A DNA stretch of 64,000 bases from Methylibium sp. Root1272 (lineage in GTDB: Bacteria > Pseudomonadota > Gammaproteobacteria > Burkholderiales > Burkholderiaceae_C), in the NCBI RefSeq assembly GCF_001425905.1, contig NZ_LMDY01000013.1, positions 663,017 through 727,016 on the forward strand, in the 5' to 3' direction. The number at the start of each line of letters is the position of its first letter. Position 1 is the first letter of the stretch. The translations under genes were made by a program, and so were the position numbers. This document shows positions 25,312 to 34,930 of the stretch, piece by piece. A model generated the notes under the pieces. The model saw nothing but the letters and a program-made list of their open reading frames with translations, had not been told where the DNA came from and searched no databases.

Positions 25312-27633
25312 ATGGCCATCCCAGCTGCCCCATCCGCCCTGGCCGCTCAAGCGCGGCGGGTGTACATGGAGTCGCTGCTGCTCGCGGTGCCGACCGCGGT
25401 GCAAGGGGTGCTCGACGGCGCCCACCGACTGGCAAACGAGAAGGCCGAACCGCAGCTGGCGCACAAGCGCATGAACGCGGCCATCGATCTGACCCGGCCG
25501 GCACCTCAGTGGCAACAGGCGCTGATCGACAGCCTGGGCGCCATGCCGCGCATCAGCACCTCGGGTGGCCGGACGTCGCTCGGAGCGGCGGCGGCGTCCA
25601 GCATGGGCAGCGGCCGCGACACGCTGCAACTGGTCGACGATGACACCATCGAGGTGGAAATCCTCAGCTCTCGATTGGCGCTGGCCATGATGGACAAGGC
25701 CTCTTGGGAGTTCACGGACCTGCGGGCTCGCATGTCCAGCCTGGAGCGGCGCGAGGAACTCGACAGTGGCGACGCACTGCGGCCGCACGTGGTGGCTCGC
25801 ATCGTGATCGACAGCTGGCGCGCGGCCGGTCTGTCGCTGGAGAACTGGCGGACCGTGCAGAAGGTGATCCACGCGGCCTTCGGCGAGATGGTCGAGGAGT
25901 CGTACCACGAGACCAATCGCTGGCTGCTGGGTGAGGGCGTGCGTCCCGAGATCGACCTGCGGCCTCTGATCCGGCGCTCGACCGGCGCGCATGTCGCGTC
26001 GATCCCCGTGACGACCGGCTTCGGCGACATGGCGGAGGCGCAGGGCGGCCTGCGGCGCGCCAATGTCGTCATCGCCGGCACGACGACGTCGACTCGCGGG
26101 TCCGGCGTTGGCGAGGAAACCCGGCTGATGACGCGCATGAGCAATCTGGCGCGCACCGCAGGGCATGCGGAAGCGGTGCTGGGCCGGCTGAACAAGCTGG
26201 TGGGCCGGCAGGTGCCGTCGTTCGCCGACACCGCGGAGATGCAACCCTCGACCGGCTTCAAGCGGGCGATCGCGGAAGCGCAGAGCGGCATCCAGCGTCA
26301 GCTCGCCACCACCGGACGCGACGACCGTGCCGCGATCAGCACCCCGGCGCTGCTGCAGGAGCTGCAGCAGCGCAAGCAGGCGCTCAAGGAAGCCGCCAGC
26401 ACCCCGGTCGAGCGCGCCACCATCGAGATCGTGGCGCTGCTGTTCCAGAGCATCCTGACCGAAGAGAAGATTCCGGCCGTGGTCCGCGTGTGGTTCGCGC
26501 GGCTGCAGATGCCCGTGCTTCGCGTGGCGGTCAGCGAGCCCGATTTCTTCGCCACCACCGACCATCCGGCGCGCAAGCTGATCGACCGCATGGGCGCCTG
26601 CGTGATGGGCTTCGACATCAGCTCACGGGCAGCCGGCGATGCGCTCGACAAGGAGATCAAGCGCGTGGTGCAGGTCGTGGAAGCCTACCCCGACACCGGG
26701 CGCCGCGTGTTCCAGACCGTGCTGACCGAGTTCGAGCGCTTCCTGGAGCACTACTTCAAGACCGAGAACGAGGCGACGCGCAAGGGCGTGTCGCTGGCGC
26801 AGCAGGTTGAGCAGCGCGAGACGATGGCGATCCAGTACACCATCGAACTGCGCAAGATGCTCAACGAGGTGCCGGTGCAGGAAGGGGTGCGCAACTTCCT
26901 GTTCCACGTCTGGGCCGATGTGCTGGCCACGATGGCGCTGAAGTCGGGGGCCGCCAGCGACTCCACCAAGGTCATGAAGCGCGCCGCAGCCGATCTGATC
27001 TGGTCGGCGGGAGCGAAGGTGTCGCGCGAAGAACGCGCCGACGTGATCCGCCGCCTCCCGCCGCTGCTGAAGACGCTGCGCGAAGGCATGGCGGAGGCGG
27101 GCCTCGCCCCAGAGAAGCAGGACGAGCACATCCAGGCGCTGAACGACTCGCTGGCGGCCGCCTTCACCGCCAAGGCGGCGGCGATTCCCGCCGAGCGGCT
27201 CGAGGAACTGATGGCACGACTCGAGGATCTCGAGGAGATGCTGCCCGACGCCGACGACATGCAGATCGACGAGTCCATCGTGATGGACCTGTCGGGTCAT
27301 GAAAGCACCGAACTGCAGATCGTCACCGAGGGCGGTTCGATGCCAACGCCGGCCATGATCGCCTGGGCGCGCGAACTGCAAGTGGGGGGCTGGTACATGC
27401 TCGAGCACCGCGGTCGCATCGAGTCGGTGCAGCTGGCCTGGCACGGCATGCGAAAGCAACTGAGCCTGTTCGTCTCCCAGCAGGGCCGTGGCACGCTGTT
27501 CCAGCAGCACCGGCTGGCGTCCTTCCTGCAGGCCGGCCTGCTGGTTCCTGCGCAGGACGAGGCGCTCACGGTGCGCGCGACTCGCAGCGCGCTGGCCAAG
27601 CTCGACGCCGATCCGCAGCGGTTGCTGAACTGA
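25312..27633 (+). CDS. DUF1631 protein
   Basis: A large, mostly helical cytoplasmic protein of 773 residues with no signal peptide or membrane segment. I recognise it as the DUF1631 family of beta- and gammaproteobacteria (sometimes mislabelled thymidine phosphorylase); no catalytic motif is visible. A low-complexity stretch near residues 82-100 separates the N-terminal part from the core. The C-terminal 100 residues (WYMLEHRGRIESVQLAW onward) look like a small PilZ-like or beta-barrel module, which is only an impression. It is convergent with smg. TCTAAT at 25285 and TATCCT at 25304 are weak -10 candidates. Confidence 0.75.
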   Translation: MAIPAAPSALAAQARRVYMESLLLAVPTAVQGVLDGAHRLANEKAEPQLAHKRMNAAIDLTRPAPQWQQALIDSLGAMPRISTSGGRTSLGAAAASSMGSGRDTLQLVDDDTIEVEILSSRLALAMMDKASWEFTDLRARMSSLERREELDSGDALRPHVVARIVIDSWRAAGLSLENWRTVQKVIHAAFGEMVEESYHETNRWLLGEGVRPEIDLRPLIRRSTGAHVASIPVTTGFGDMAEAQGGLRRANVVIAGTTTSTRGSGVGEETRLMTRMSNLARTAGHAEAVLGRLNKLVGRQVPSFADTAEMQPSTGFKRAIAEAQSGIQRQLATTGRDDRAAISTPALLQELQQRKQALKEAASTPVERATIEIVALLFQSILTEEKIPAVVRVWFARLQMPVLRVAVSEPDFFATTDHPARKLIDRMGACVMGFDISSRAAGDALDKEIKRVVQVVEAYPDTGRRVFQTVLTEFERFLEHYFKTENEATRKGVSLAQQVEQRETMAIQYTIELRKMLNEVPVQEGVRNFLFHVWADVLATMALKSGAASDSTKVMKRAAADLIWSAGAKVSREERADVIRRLPPLLKTLREGMAEAGLAPEKQDEHIQALNDSLAAAFTAKAAAIPAERLEELMARLEDLEEMLPDADDMQIDESIVMDLSGHESTELQIVTEGGSMPTPAMIAWARELQVGGWYMLEHRGRIESVQLAWHGMRKQLSLFVSQQGRGTLFQQHRLASFLQAGLLVPAQDEALTVRATRSALAKLDADPQRLLN

Positions 27634-27647
27634 GGGTTCGGTGCGTG

Positions 27648-27669
27648 GAGCGGCGCGACGCGGCCGCTC
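27648..27669. terminator. Possible bidirectional terminator hairpin
   Basis: GAGCGGC and GCCGCTC form a 7-bp stem with an 8-base loop between the convergent DUF1631 and smg stops. No T-run on either strand, so confidence is low. Confidence 0.3.
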
Positions 27670-27676
27670 TGGTTCG

Positions 27677-28129
27677 TCAGTGGATCAGGCGATCCACGTC
27701 ATCGACGAACAATTCGTCGAGGATCAGCGCGTCGGGCTCTTCGCCCAAGCTCCAGAACACCATCAGCACGATGATCTTCAGGTCTTCGACGGCCAGCGGG
27801 CCGGCCGGAATGGCCATCGCGCGGTCAATGACCATCTCCCGCATCGGCGCACGCAGCACGCCGGCTGATTCGAGAAAGCTGACAAAGCCGATCGAGGCCT
27901 CGCCCAGGTGCTCCTGCTCGACCGGCGAATAGACGCGCAATGCGTGGGCGCTCTGCTCGCCGCTGTGTGACTCGGCTGCTGTCGCCAACCCTGCCAGCCA
28001 GCTCAGCGCGTCCTCGATCTCCTCGTTCTCGAAGCCCACCGCAGAGAGCTTGCGAGACAGTTGCCGGTGGTCGGGGCACGCGTCGGGCTGCCAGTAGTTT
28101 TCGTAGAGATACACGAGCACGTCGAACAT
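27677..28129 (-). CDS. smg: Smg family protein (DUF494)
   Basis: A 150-residue protein that begins MFDVLVYLYENYWQPD and ends VFWSLGEEPDALILDELF, the DUF494/Smg pattern. Function is unknown; it is regularly encoded after dprA (smf-smg). The start at 28129 matches the family N-terminus. It is 87 bases downstream of dprA on the same strand. Confidence 0.92.
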   Translation of the reverse strand: MFDVLVYLYENYWQPDACPDHRQLSRKLSAVGFENEEIEDALSWLAGLATAAESHSGEQSAHALRVYSPVEQEHLGEASIGFVSFLESAGVLRAPMREMVIDRAMAIPAGPLAVEDLKIIVLMVFWSLGEEPDALILDELFVDDVDRLIH

Positions 28130-28216
28130 GCGACAAGATACCACAGGGGTCGTCGAACGAAAGTCGCTGCGGGCATTCGCCGGCGTGCGGCAAGAGGCGT
28201 TCAACGCGCCTGCGCC

Positions 28217-29311
28217 TCAGACCTGTACGAGGCGCTGGAATAGGTGACCCGGCAGGCGAACCACCTTGCCGTTCAATTCGAGCGCCAGTAAGCGAGCGCT
28301 CAATTCGGCAGGAGACCAACCGATCCGGGCGCTCAACGCGTCGAGAGTGACCGGATCGTGGCCGAGGGCGGTCAGCACCGGGTCGTCCGCGGCCTGGGTT
28401 GACACGGCTGGCGAGGGGGTGTCGAGCGTTTCGAGTCGCAGTTCCTCGAGAATGTCCGCGGCACTGTCAACCAGTTTGGCGCCTTGCTTGATCAGTGCAT
28501 GGCAGCCGCGTGACTGGGGCGCGTGGATCGACCCGGGGATCGCAAAGACGTCCCGGCCGGCCTCGAGTGCAAGCCTCGCGGTGATCAGCGAGCCCGACTG
28601 CAATGCGGCTTCGACCACCAGCGTGCCGCGGGTCAGGCCGGCAATCAGGCGGTTGCGCAACGGGAAGTGCGCAGCAATCGGTGGGGTTCCCAGCGTGTAC
28701 TCGCTCACCATCAAGCCTTCCCGGGCAATGCGGTGGGCCAGTTTCAGGTGCCGTTTCGGATAGACGCGATCGAGCCCGGTGCCGATCACCGCGATCGTCG
28801 ACCCTGGGCCTGCCAGTGCGCCTTCGTGCGCTGCGCCGTCGATCCCGAGGGCCAACCCGGACACGACGGTCAGGCTGGCGTGGCTCAGGGCGGTCGCAAA
28901 GGCGCGCGCGTTCTCGGCCCCCTGCGGCGTCGGATTGCGGCTGCCGACCACCGCCACGCTGGCAGCATTCAGCAACTCGATGCGGCCGACCGCATGGATC
29001 ACCAGCGGCGGGTCGGCGGTTTCTAGCAGGGAACGGGGGTAGGCCGGGTCGCCGAGGGCCACCACGTGGCGCTGATCCTCGGCACCGATCCACTGCCACG
29101 TGGTTTCGATCAGCGCGTCGAGCGCGGGGGGCGATGAGCCCAACGCCGCGGCCTGCTCCGCCGTCAGTAGTTCTCGCAGGGCTGCGGCCGGGGCGTCGAA
29201 GACGGCCTGGGGTGCGCCGAAAGCCGCGAGCAGGCGGCGCGCCGTTTCACGTCCGATCGAGGGCGTTTCGAGCAGCCGCAGCCATGCCGCGAGGTCGTCG
29301 CGTTCGATCAT
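28217..29311 (-). CDS. dprA: DNA-processing protein DprA
   Basis: Loads RecA onto incoming single-stranded DNA during natural transformation. The 364 residues contain an N-terminal helical region, the central Rossmann-like DprA domain with VAVVGSRNPTPQG, VSGLALGIDGAAHEGAL and PLRNRLIAGLTRGTLVVEA, and a C-terminal winged-helix (LSARIGWSPAELSARLLALELNGKV). All domains are intact. Lies between the LysM gene and smg, a common betaproteobacterial order. Confidence 0.95.
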   Translation of the reverse strand: MIERDDLAAWLRLLETPSIGRETARRLLAAFGAPQAVFDAPAAALRELLTAEQAAALGSSPPALDALIETTWQWIGAEDQRHVVALGDPAYPRSLLETADPPLVIHAVGRIELLNAASVAVVGSRNPTPQGAENARAFATALSHASLTVVSGLALGIDGAAHEGALAGPGSTIAVIGTGLDRVYPKRHLKLAHRIAREGLMVSEYTLGTPPIAAHFPLRNRLIAGLTRGTLVVEAALQSGSLITARLALEAGRDVFAIPGSIHAPQSRGCHALIKQGAKLVDSAADILEELRLETLDTPSPAVSTQAADDPVLTALGHDPVTLDALSARIGWSPAELSARLLALELNGKVVRLPGHLFQRLVQV

Positions 29312-29363
29312 GGCCGGCGGGCGCGACGGCTCTCAGCGAGCGCCTGGGCCCGGACGGCGAACT

Positions 29364-30527
29364 TCAGGGCTCGGTGAAGCGATCACCGCGGGTGACCGGG
29401 TCGTTGACGTTCAGGATGAGCGCATAGGACATGCGATCGAACACGCGGAACACGAACAGCAGACCGTGGCGTTCGTCGGGTAGGCGGATCTTCTGGGCCG
29501 GGCCGGCCTGCGTGAGATCGCGCTCCAGGGCCCCGGCGCGCCACAGCGCCAGGACGTGGCCGCGCTCCACGCCGTCACGCGCACCCTTGTTCAGCGAGAC
29601 GATCTGGTTCTGGCCCGCGTTCAGAGCTTCGCCGTAGACCGACACGATGCGCCCGCTGATGGGCGCTGCGGGCGGCCGCGGCACGTAGGGCGTGTAATCC
29701 TTGACCTGCGCCGGAGCCAGGCGGTTCGCCACGTTGGCCTCCAGCTTGGCGGACGTGATGCGGAACGTGGCAGGGACGATCTCACCCTGGCTGTTCGTGC
29801 CGCCTTCCTTCTCGTACTCGGCCGTGGCGACGTAGGTGCCTTCATAGCCAAGGATGGCGTTGGTGTCGGGGTCGCGCAGTTCCCTGGGCTGCTGGAACAC
29901 GCGCCATTCGCGCACATTGGTCAGGTCGCCCCGGACGTAGGCGGCATCCCCCTTGCCGAGCAGCACACGTCCTTCCTGCGCCGCGACGATGCGCGGCGCA
30001 CGATCGAGTTCGTCGCTGTCGAAGATCACCGCGTCATTGAGGAAACCCTCGATGAACTTCAGCGGGACGGAGGCAATCGGGCCGTCTGAGGCCCCGGCGT
30101 CGCGGACCCTCGGCGACAGCTTCAGCGTGCCGTTGGGGCCACCCGCCACACGCAGACGGGCACGGTCGCCGTCCTTCTCGAGAAGCAGTTGCTGCCCGGG
30201 ATAGATCAGGTGCGGGTTGCGGATCTGGTCGAGATTCATGCCCCACAGCTCGGGCCAGCGCCATTGCCGCTTCAGGAACACACCGGAGATGTCCCACAAC
30301 GTGTCGCCGCGCTTGACGGTGTAGGTGTCCGGCGCGTTGGGCGCCAGTTCAGAGAGCGGCACGCCGGCCTGGGCTACCTGCTGGGCCGTGCTCCGCTGTT
30401 GGGCGGTGATGGGGAAATTGGGCTCCGCGGCGGCGGCGGTCATCGAGGCGCCGGCCGCCAAGGCGGTCAAGAGAGCAGTGGCAACCACACCGAGGGGTCG
30501 GCGTGCAGCGGGGGCAATTCGTGTCAT
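29364..30527 (-). CDS. LysM-domain exported protein
   Basis: A 387-residue exported protein. The ATG at 30527 is preceded by GGAGAGAG and opens a signal peptide (GVVATALLTALAAGASMTAAAA). A LysM domain at about residues 67-118 (YTVKRGDTLWDISGVFLKRQWRWPELW...IYPGQQL) should bind peptidoglycan. The remaining 270 residues form a conserved domain of unknown role seen in the same gene position in Burkholderiales. It is divergent from def across 236 bases. Confidence 0.9.
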   Translation of the reverse strand: MTRIAPAARRPLGVVATALLTALAAGASMTAAAAEPNFPITAQQRSTAQQVAQAGVPLSELAPNAPDTYTVKRGDTLWDISGVFLKRQWRWPELWGMNLDQIRNPHLIYPGQQLLLEKDGDRARLRVAGGPNGTLKLSPRVRDAGASDGPIASVPLKFIEGFLNDAVIFDSDELDRAPRIVAAQEGRVLLGKGDAAYVRGDLTNVREWRVFQQPRELRDPDTNAILGYEGTYVATAEYEKEGGTNSQGEIVPATFRITSAKLEANVANRLAPAQVKDYTPYVPRPPAAPISGRIVSVYGEALNAGQNQIVSLNKGARDGVERGHVLALWRAGALERDLTQAGPAQKIRLPDERHGLLFVFRVFDRMSYALILNVNDPVTRGDRFTEP

Positions 30528-30763
30528 CGAGCTCTCTCCGTGGACGGCCGGCTCCAAGCTCCCCGGCGCCCTGTGGTCTTTGCGAGGCTTGAGCCCGACC
30601 TTGCCGGTTGGGCGAAAATCCTCACTTCGTTTCGAAGATTCTGCCCATAAACCCTTGATGCCGCAATGAAACCTCCTGGCGCGCGGGCCCAGCCATCGGT
30701 AGCCCTTCACGCCCGCTCGTTGCTTGTGGTCCACACCGTCCCGAAGCATTTCGTTACTCCGCC
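30528..30763. other. Divergent promoter region, lysM / def
   Basis: This 236-base gap must hold promoters for both directions. A short inverted repeat CTTCG-TTT-CGAAG at 30625-30637 lies in the most AT-rich part, near the likely lysM promoter. I cannot place convincing -35/-10 pairs and see no gene. Confidence 0.45.
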
Positions 30764-31276
30764 ATGCCGCTGCTCGACATCCTGCGTTATCCCGATCCCC
30801 GTCTTCACACCGTGGCCAAACCGGTGACGGAAGTCGACGAGCGCATCCGCCAGCTCGTCGACGACATGCTGGAGACCATGTACGAGGCCCAGGGGGTCGG
30901 CCTGGCCGCAACGCAGGTCGACGTGCACGAGCGCGTGATCGTCATCGACGTCTCCGACGATCGCAACGAGCCCCGGATACTGATCAACCCGGAGTTGCTG
31001 CGGGTCAGCGACGAGATGGTCGTGGGGGACGAAGGCTGCCTTTCGGTGCCGCAGATCTACGACAAGGTGCCTCGCCATGCGAACGTGACGGTCCGGGCGT
31101 TGGGGCGGGACGGGCAGGCCTACCAGTTCGATGCCGAGGAACTGCTGTCGGTGTGTGTCCAGCACGAGATGGATCACCTGATGGGCAAGGTCTTCGTCGA
31201 GTACCTTTCTCCGCTCAAGCGCAACCGCATCAAGAGCAAAATGCTCAAGAAGACGCGCGACGAGGCGCGAGACTGA
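30764..31276 (+). CDS. def: Peptide deformylase
   Basis: Metallo-hydrolase that removes the formyl group from nascent proteins. The 170 residues carry all three motifs: [16 protein letters not shown] (metal-binding Cys) and QHEMDHLMG (two His ligands and catalytic Glu). fmt follows after 10 bases, so the enzymes that add and remove formyl groups are co-expressed. Confidence 0.97.
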   Translation: MPLLDILRYPDPRLHTVAKPVTEVDERIRQLVDDMLETMYEAQGVGLAATQVDVHERVIVIDVSDDRNEPRILINPELLRVSDEMVVGDEGCLSVPQIYDKVPRHANVTVRALGRDGQAYQFDAEELLSVCVQHEMDHLMGKVFVEYLSPLKRNRIKSKMLKKTRDEARD

Positions 31277-31286
31277 GGCGGACTGC

Positions 31287-32234
31287 GTGCGCATCGCATT
31301 TGCCGGCACGCCCGAGTTCGCGCGTGTTGCGCTGAAGCTGCTGCTGGATGCCGGGTTCGACGTTCCGCTGGTGCTGACGCAGCCTGATCGTCCTGCGGGG
31401 CGGGGGCTGAAGCTGCAGGCCTCGGCCGTCAAGGCGCTGGCCGTGGAACGCGGCCTTGCGGTCGTGCAGCCGCGCAGCCTGCGCCTAGATGGCAAATACC
31501 CGGAAGACGCTCGCGCGGCGCGCGACGCACTCGCGGCGGCACAGCTCGACGCCATGGTGGTGGCCGCCTACGGTCTGATCCTGCCGCCCTGGGTGCTGCA
31601 GCTGCCGGCGCGAGGTTGCCTGAACATCCATGCGTCCTTGCTGCCGCGCTGGCGTGGGGCGGCGCCGATCCACCGGGCGATCGAGGCTGGAGATGCGGAG
31701 ACCGGTATCACCATCATGCAGATGGACGAGGGCCTGGATACCGGCGACATGCTGCTCACCGAGCGCGAGGCCATCCGGTCCGACGACAGCACGGCGACGC
31801 TCCACGACCGCCTGGCGACGCTCGGCGGTCGACTGATCGTCGAAGCGCTCGAGGCCGCCGCCTGCGGTGGCCTGGTGCGGCTGCCGCAACCGGCCGAAGG
31901 GGTGACGTACGCCCACAAGATCGAGAAGGTGGAGGCCTCGATCGACTGGTCTCGACAGGCCGCAGAGATCGAGCGCCGCGTGCGGGCCTTCGACCCCTTC
32001 CCCGGCGCCAGTTTCCAGCACGCCGGCGAGACGGTGAAACTGTGGCGGGCCACCGTTGCCCCCGGACAAGCTGCGCCAGGGACTGTACTGATCGCCGCCG
32101 AGGGGCTGCTGCGGGTCGCGTGCGGTGACGCGGCGCTGGACCTGCAACAACTGCAACGCCCGGGCGGGCGGCGCATCGGTGCGCGGGACTTCCTGGCCGG
32201 CCGGCCGATTTTGTGCGCAGGCACAACACTTTGA
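31287..32234 (+). CDS. fmt: Methionyl-tRNA formyltransferase
   Basis: Formylates initiator Met-tRNA using 10-formyltetrahydrofolate. The 315 residues start with [19 protein letters not shown] and contain the catalytic segment [20 protein letters not shown] with the conserved Asn and His, and LDTGDML with Asp. The C-terminal anticodon-side domain is complete. GTG start 10 bases after def. Confidence 0.97.
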   Translation: MRIAFAGTPEFARVALKLLLDAGFDVPLVLTQPDRPAGRGLKLQASAVKALAVERGLAVVQPRSLRLDGKYPEDARAARDALAAAQLDAMVVAAYGLILPPWVLQLPARGCLNIHASLLPRWRGAAPIHRAIEAGDAETGITIMQMDEGLDTGDMLLTEREAIRSDDSTATLHDRLATLGGRLIVEALEAAACGGLVRLPQPAEGVTYAHKIEKVEASIDWSRQAAEIERRVRAFDPFPGASFQHAGETVKLWRATVAPGQAAPGTVLIAAEGLLRVACGDAALDLQQLQRPGGRRIGARDFLAGRPILCAGTTL

Positions 32235-32248
32235 TGGACCGCGCGGGG

Positions 32249-32278
32249 ATTGAACTCCCGGAGTCGTCCCGCATCTAT
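32249..32278 (+). promoter_or_regulatory. Heat-shock (sigma-32-like) promoter of htpX
   Basis: ATTGAAC (32249-32255) is followed, with a 14-base spacer after ATTGAA, by CCGCATCTAT (32269-32278). This resembles the sigma-32 consensus CTTGAA-N11-16-CCCCATnT, with one mismatch in each element. It lies 34 bases before the ATG of htpX, a known heat-shock gene in E. coli. Confidence 0.6.
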
Positions 32279-32312
32279 GCGTGAGCGCCAACTCGGCGCA
32301 GGAGCTGGAAAC

Positions 32313-33164
32313 ATGTTCAATCTGATGAAGACCGCCGTGCTGATGGCCGCCATCACGGCGCTGTTCATGGCCATCGGCTCTGTGCTGGGCGGCCAGCAAG
32401 GCATGGCGATCGCGCTGGTGGTCGCGCTCGGCATGAACTTCTTCAGCTACTGGTTCAGCGACAAGATGGTGCTGAAGATGTACAACGCGCAGGAGGTCGA
32501 CGCGTCCTCCGCGCCACAGTTCTACACCATGGTGAGGGAGCTCGCCGCGAAGGCGGAGCTGCCGATGCCCAAGGTGTACCTGATCAACGAGGACGCTCCG
32601 AACGCCTTCGCGACCGGCCGCAACCCGCAGAACGCTGCGGTGGCCGCCACCACCGGCATCCTGCGCGTGCTGTCCGAGCGCGAGCTTCGCGGGGTGATGG
32701 CACACGAGCTCGCGCACGTGAAGCACCGCGACATCCTGATCAGCACCGTCAGCGCGACGATGGCTGGCGCCATCTCGATGCTGGCCAATTTCGCGATGTT
32801 CTTCGGCGGCCGCAGCAGCGACGGGCGGCCGGCCAACCCGATCGCCGGCATCCTCGTGATGTTGCTGGCGCCGCTGGCTGCCAGCCTGATCCAGATGGCG
32901 ATCAGCCGGGCCCGCGAGTTCGAGGCCGACCGGGGCGGCGCCGAGATCTCCGGCGATCCGCAGGCCCTGGCCAGCGCGCTGCAGAAGATCCAGCGCTACG
33001 CCCAGGGGATCCCGCTGGAGGCGGCCGAGCGTCATCCGGAGACGGCGCAGATGATGATCATGAATCCGCTGTCCGGCGGCGGGCTGCGCGGACTTTTCAG
33101 CACCCACCCGGCGACCGAGGAGCGCGTCGCCAAGCTGATGGCCATGATCCCCCAGCGGGTCTGA
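32313..33164 (+). CDS. htpX: Heat-shock membrane protease HtpX
   Basis: Zinc metalloprotease (M48B) of the inner membrane that degrades misfolded membrane proteins. The 283 residues have two N-terminal helices, the zinc motif [13 protein letters not shown], two central helices (around [11 protein letters not shown] and [16 protein letters not shown]) and the third ligand in [15 protein letters not shown] site precedes the ATG at 32313. Its sigma-32-like promoter fits heat-shock control. Confidence 0.97.
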   Translation: MFNLMKTAVLMAAITALFMAIGSVLGGQQGMAIALVVALGMNFFSYWFSDKMVLKMYNAQEVDASSAPQFYTMVRELAAKAELPMPKVYLINEDAPNAFATGRNPQNAAVAATTGILRVLSERELRGVMAHELAHVKHRDILISTVSATMAGAISMLANFAMFFGGRSSDGRPANPIAGILVMLLAPLAASLIQMAISRAREFEADRGGAEISGDPQALASALQKIQRYAQGIPLEAAERHPETAQMMIMNPLSGGGLRGLFSTHPATEERVAKLMAMIPQRV

Positions 33165-33180
33165 CGCCAGGGCTGGCGTG

Positions 33181-33209
33181 AGGGGACCCGCTGCGGCGGG
33201 GCCTTTTTC
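33181..33209 (+). terminator. Intrinsic terminator after htpX
   Basis: A GC stem (GGGGACCCGC / GCGGGGCC, imperfect) ends in T5. Confidence 0.75.
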
Positions 33210-33272
33210 GTTGGTGGACTCAAGTGACGGTCGGCGTGACCGATAAGCCTGCGAAGCCTGTCTGCATCCATC

Positions 33273-33647
33273 ATGACGTCCCTCCGCCTCCTTCCTCTGA
33301 TCGCTCTGGCGCTGCTCGCCGGTTGCGATCTGCTCGGCACCGAAGCCGCCGAAAAGACGGCCGCGCTGAAGGAGGCCGACGGCAAGGCGATCGGCAGCGC
33401 CTGCCGGCATGCCGGGCGTGCCATCGAGGATTGCTACGCGCTCAATGCCAAGGCCCAGCGGGCTGCCGTCTTCGCCGGCTGGCGCGAGATGGACGAGTAC
33501 ATGCGCGAGAACAAGCTCGAGGCTGTGGCGCCCCAGATACAGCGGCCCGGCAGCAAGCCGGTCGAATCCGAGGTCGCAAAGACCGAGGCGGTGGCGCCGA
33601 TCCCGGCTGAACCCAAGGCGGACAAACGCAAGTCGCATACGTCCTGA
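33273..33647 (+). CDS. Small predicted lipoprotein
   Basis: A 124-residue protein with a lipoprotein signal (LRLLPLIALALLAGC, lipobox LAGC). The mature part is charged and helical, with two cysteines (SACRHAG, EDCYALN) that may form a CHCH-like pair, and a Lys/Glu/Pro-rich tail. Family unknown to me. It stands alone between the htpX terminator and azlC. Confidence 0.75.
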   Translation: MTSLRLLPLIALALLAGCDLLGTEAAEKTAALKEADGKAIGSACRHAGRAIEDCYALNAKAQRAAVFAGWREMDEYMRENKLEAVAPQIQRPGSKPVESEVAKTEAVAPIPAEPKADKRKSHTS

Positions 33648-33716
33648 AGCGTCATCGGCGCTTTACGTCACGCGAGTGGTGGCCGATGACGGGCGGTGAG
33701 GCCGCCCGACCGGTGG

Positions 33717-33722
33717 GACAAT
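33717..33722 (+). promoter_or_regulatory. Putative extended -10 of azlC
   Basis: GACAAT preceded by TGG; a transcript would start near 33729-33730, at the ATG chosen for azlC. Confidence 0.45.
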
Positions 33723-33729
33723 CGTGTCC

Positions 33730-34533
33730 ATGTCGATGCCCCCGATGCGTTCCGTGCTGCGTCATCCGGCCTATCGCTCCGGCTTGGGCGAAATGGCCGG
33801 TGTCTCGCTGGGCATCGCGGCCTGGGGGCTGGTGACGGGCGTCGCGATGGTCAAGGGCGGTCTGTCGGTACCGCTCGCCCTGCTGATGACCTTTACGGTG
33901 TTCGCCGGCAGCGCGCAGCTCGCCACCATCCCGCTGATCGCCCTGAGCGCTCCGGTCTGGGTGATCTGGGCCACGGCCTTCTGCGTCAACCTGCGTTTCG
34001 TGATCTTCAGCGCCCAGTGGCGTCCCTATTTCATGCGTTTTCCTTTGAGGCAGCGCCTGATGCTGGGCTACTTCTCGGGCGATCTCAACTATGTACTGTT
34101 CATGCGGCGCTACGCAGAACCCCCGACCGAGGGCGACGTGCCGGAGGGGCAGATCGAGTACTTCTGGGGTTCGGTCAGCGCGAACTACCTTGCCTGGCAG
34201 ATTCCCTCGGTGCTGGGCATCCTGCTCGCCGATGTCGTGCCCACGCAGTGGGGCCTGGGTTTCGCCGGTACGCTGGCGCTGCTCGGCCTGACGTACTCGC
34301 TGGTGTCCGATCGTGCCACGCTGTTCGCGGCCGTGGTGGCGGGCGCGGCGGCCGTGGCGGCCTTCGCGCTGCCCCTCAAGCTCTACATCGTCGTGGCGAT
34401 CGCCGCGGCCGTCTGCATCGGTCTGATGATCGATGGTGGTGACGACGCCGGTCGCCGTCTGCGCGCCTGGCTGGAGCGCCCCGGCACGCGCCGGCTCGAC
34501 GCCCATGCGCGCGACAAGGAGTGCGCCGCATGA
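33730..34533 (+). CDS. azlC: AzlC-family branched-chain amino acid exporter subunit
   Basis: Large subunit of the AzlCD exporter (BrnFE type), 267 residues with about seven membrane segments and the family pattern VFAGSAQLATIPLI. The start is uncertain: GTG at 33724, ATG at 33730 and ATG at 33736 are in frame; I chose 33730 because the -10 hexamer would place transcription start there. The stop overlaps azlD (ATGA), as expected for an obligate pair. Confidence 0.92.
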   Translation: MSMPPMRSVLRHPAYRSGLGEMAGVSLGIAAWGLVTGVAMVKGGLSVPLALLMTFTVFAGSAQLATIPLIALSAPVWVIWATAFCVNLRFVIFSAQWRPYFMRFPLRQRLMLGYFSGDLNYVLFMRRYAEPPTEGDVPEGQIEYFWGSVSANYLAWQIPSVLGILLADVVPTQWGLGFAGTLALLGLTYSLVSDRATLFAAVVAGAAAVAAFALPLKLYIVVAIAAAVCIGLMIDGGDDAGRRLRAWLERPGTRRLDAHARDKECAA

Positions 34534-34862
34534 GCGCCGGTGAGTTCCTGCTGACGATCGCCGGGCTGACGGTCATCACCGTGGTCACACGCTCGTTCTT
34601 CTTCCTGTCCGACCGTGAACTGGCGCTGCCCGACTGGGTCAAGCGCGGCCTGCGCTATGCGCCGCTCGCCGCACTGGCCGCGGTCGTGGTGCCGGAGATC
34701 GCCATGAGCCAGGGCCAGCTGATCGCCGAGCCCTGGCATGACGCACGGGTCTATGCGGCCGTGGCTGCGACCGCATATTTCTTCTGGCGCCGAGGCATCC
34801 TGGGCACCATCATCACCGGCATGGCCGTGCTGCTGCCCTTGCGTCTGGTGCTGGGCTGGTAG
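34530..34862 (+). CDS. azlD: AzlD-family small subunit
   Basis: Small membrane partner of AzlC, 110 residues with about four helices ([20 protein letters not shown] at the start). The ATG at 34530 overlaps the azlC stop; a GTG at 34521 is in frame but adds only three residues. Together the pair probably exports branched-chain amino acids. Confidence 0.92.
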   Translation: MSAGEFLLTIAGLTVITVVTRSFFFLSDRELALPDWVKRGLRYAPLAALAAVVVPEIAMSQGQLIAEPWHDARVYAAVAATAYFFWRRGILGTIITGMAVLLPLRLVLGW

Positions 34863-34930
34863 TCCACGACGACCGGAACGCGCGCCATTCGCCATTCCAT
34901 TCGCTTCCCCATCGTCCGAGGAGTCAGTCT

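Noticed and set aside
34521..34529. GTG at 34521 as the azlD start
   Set aside because: The ATG at 34530 overlaps the azlC stop in the usual ATGA form and is the better start.
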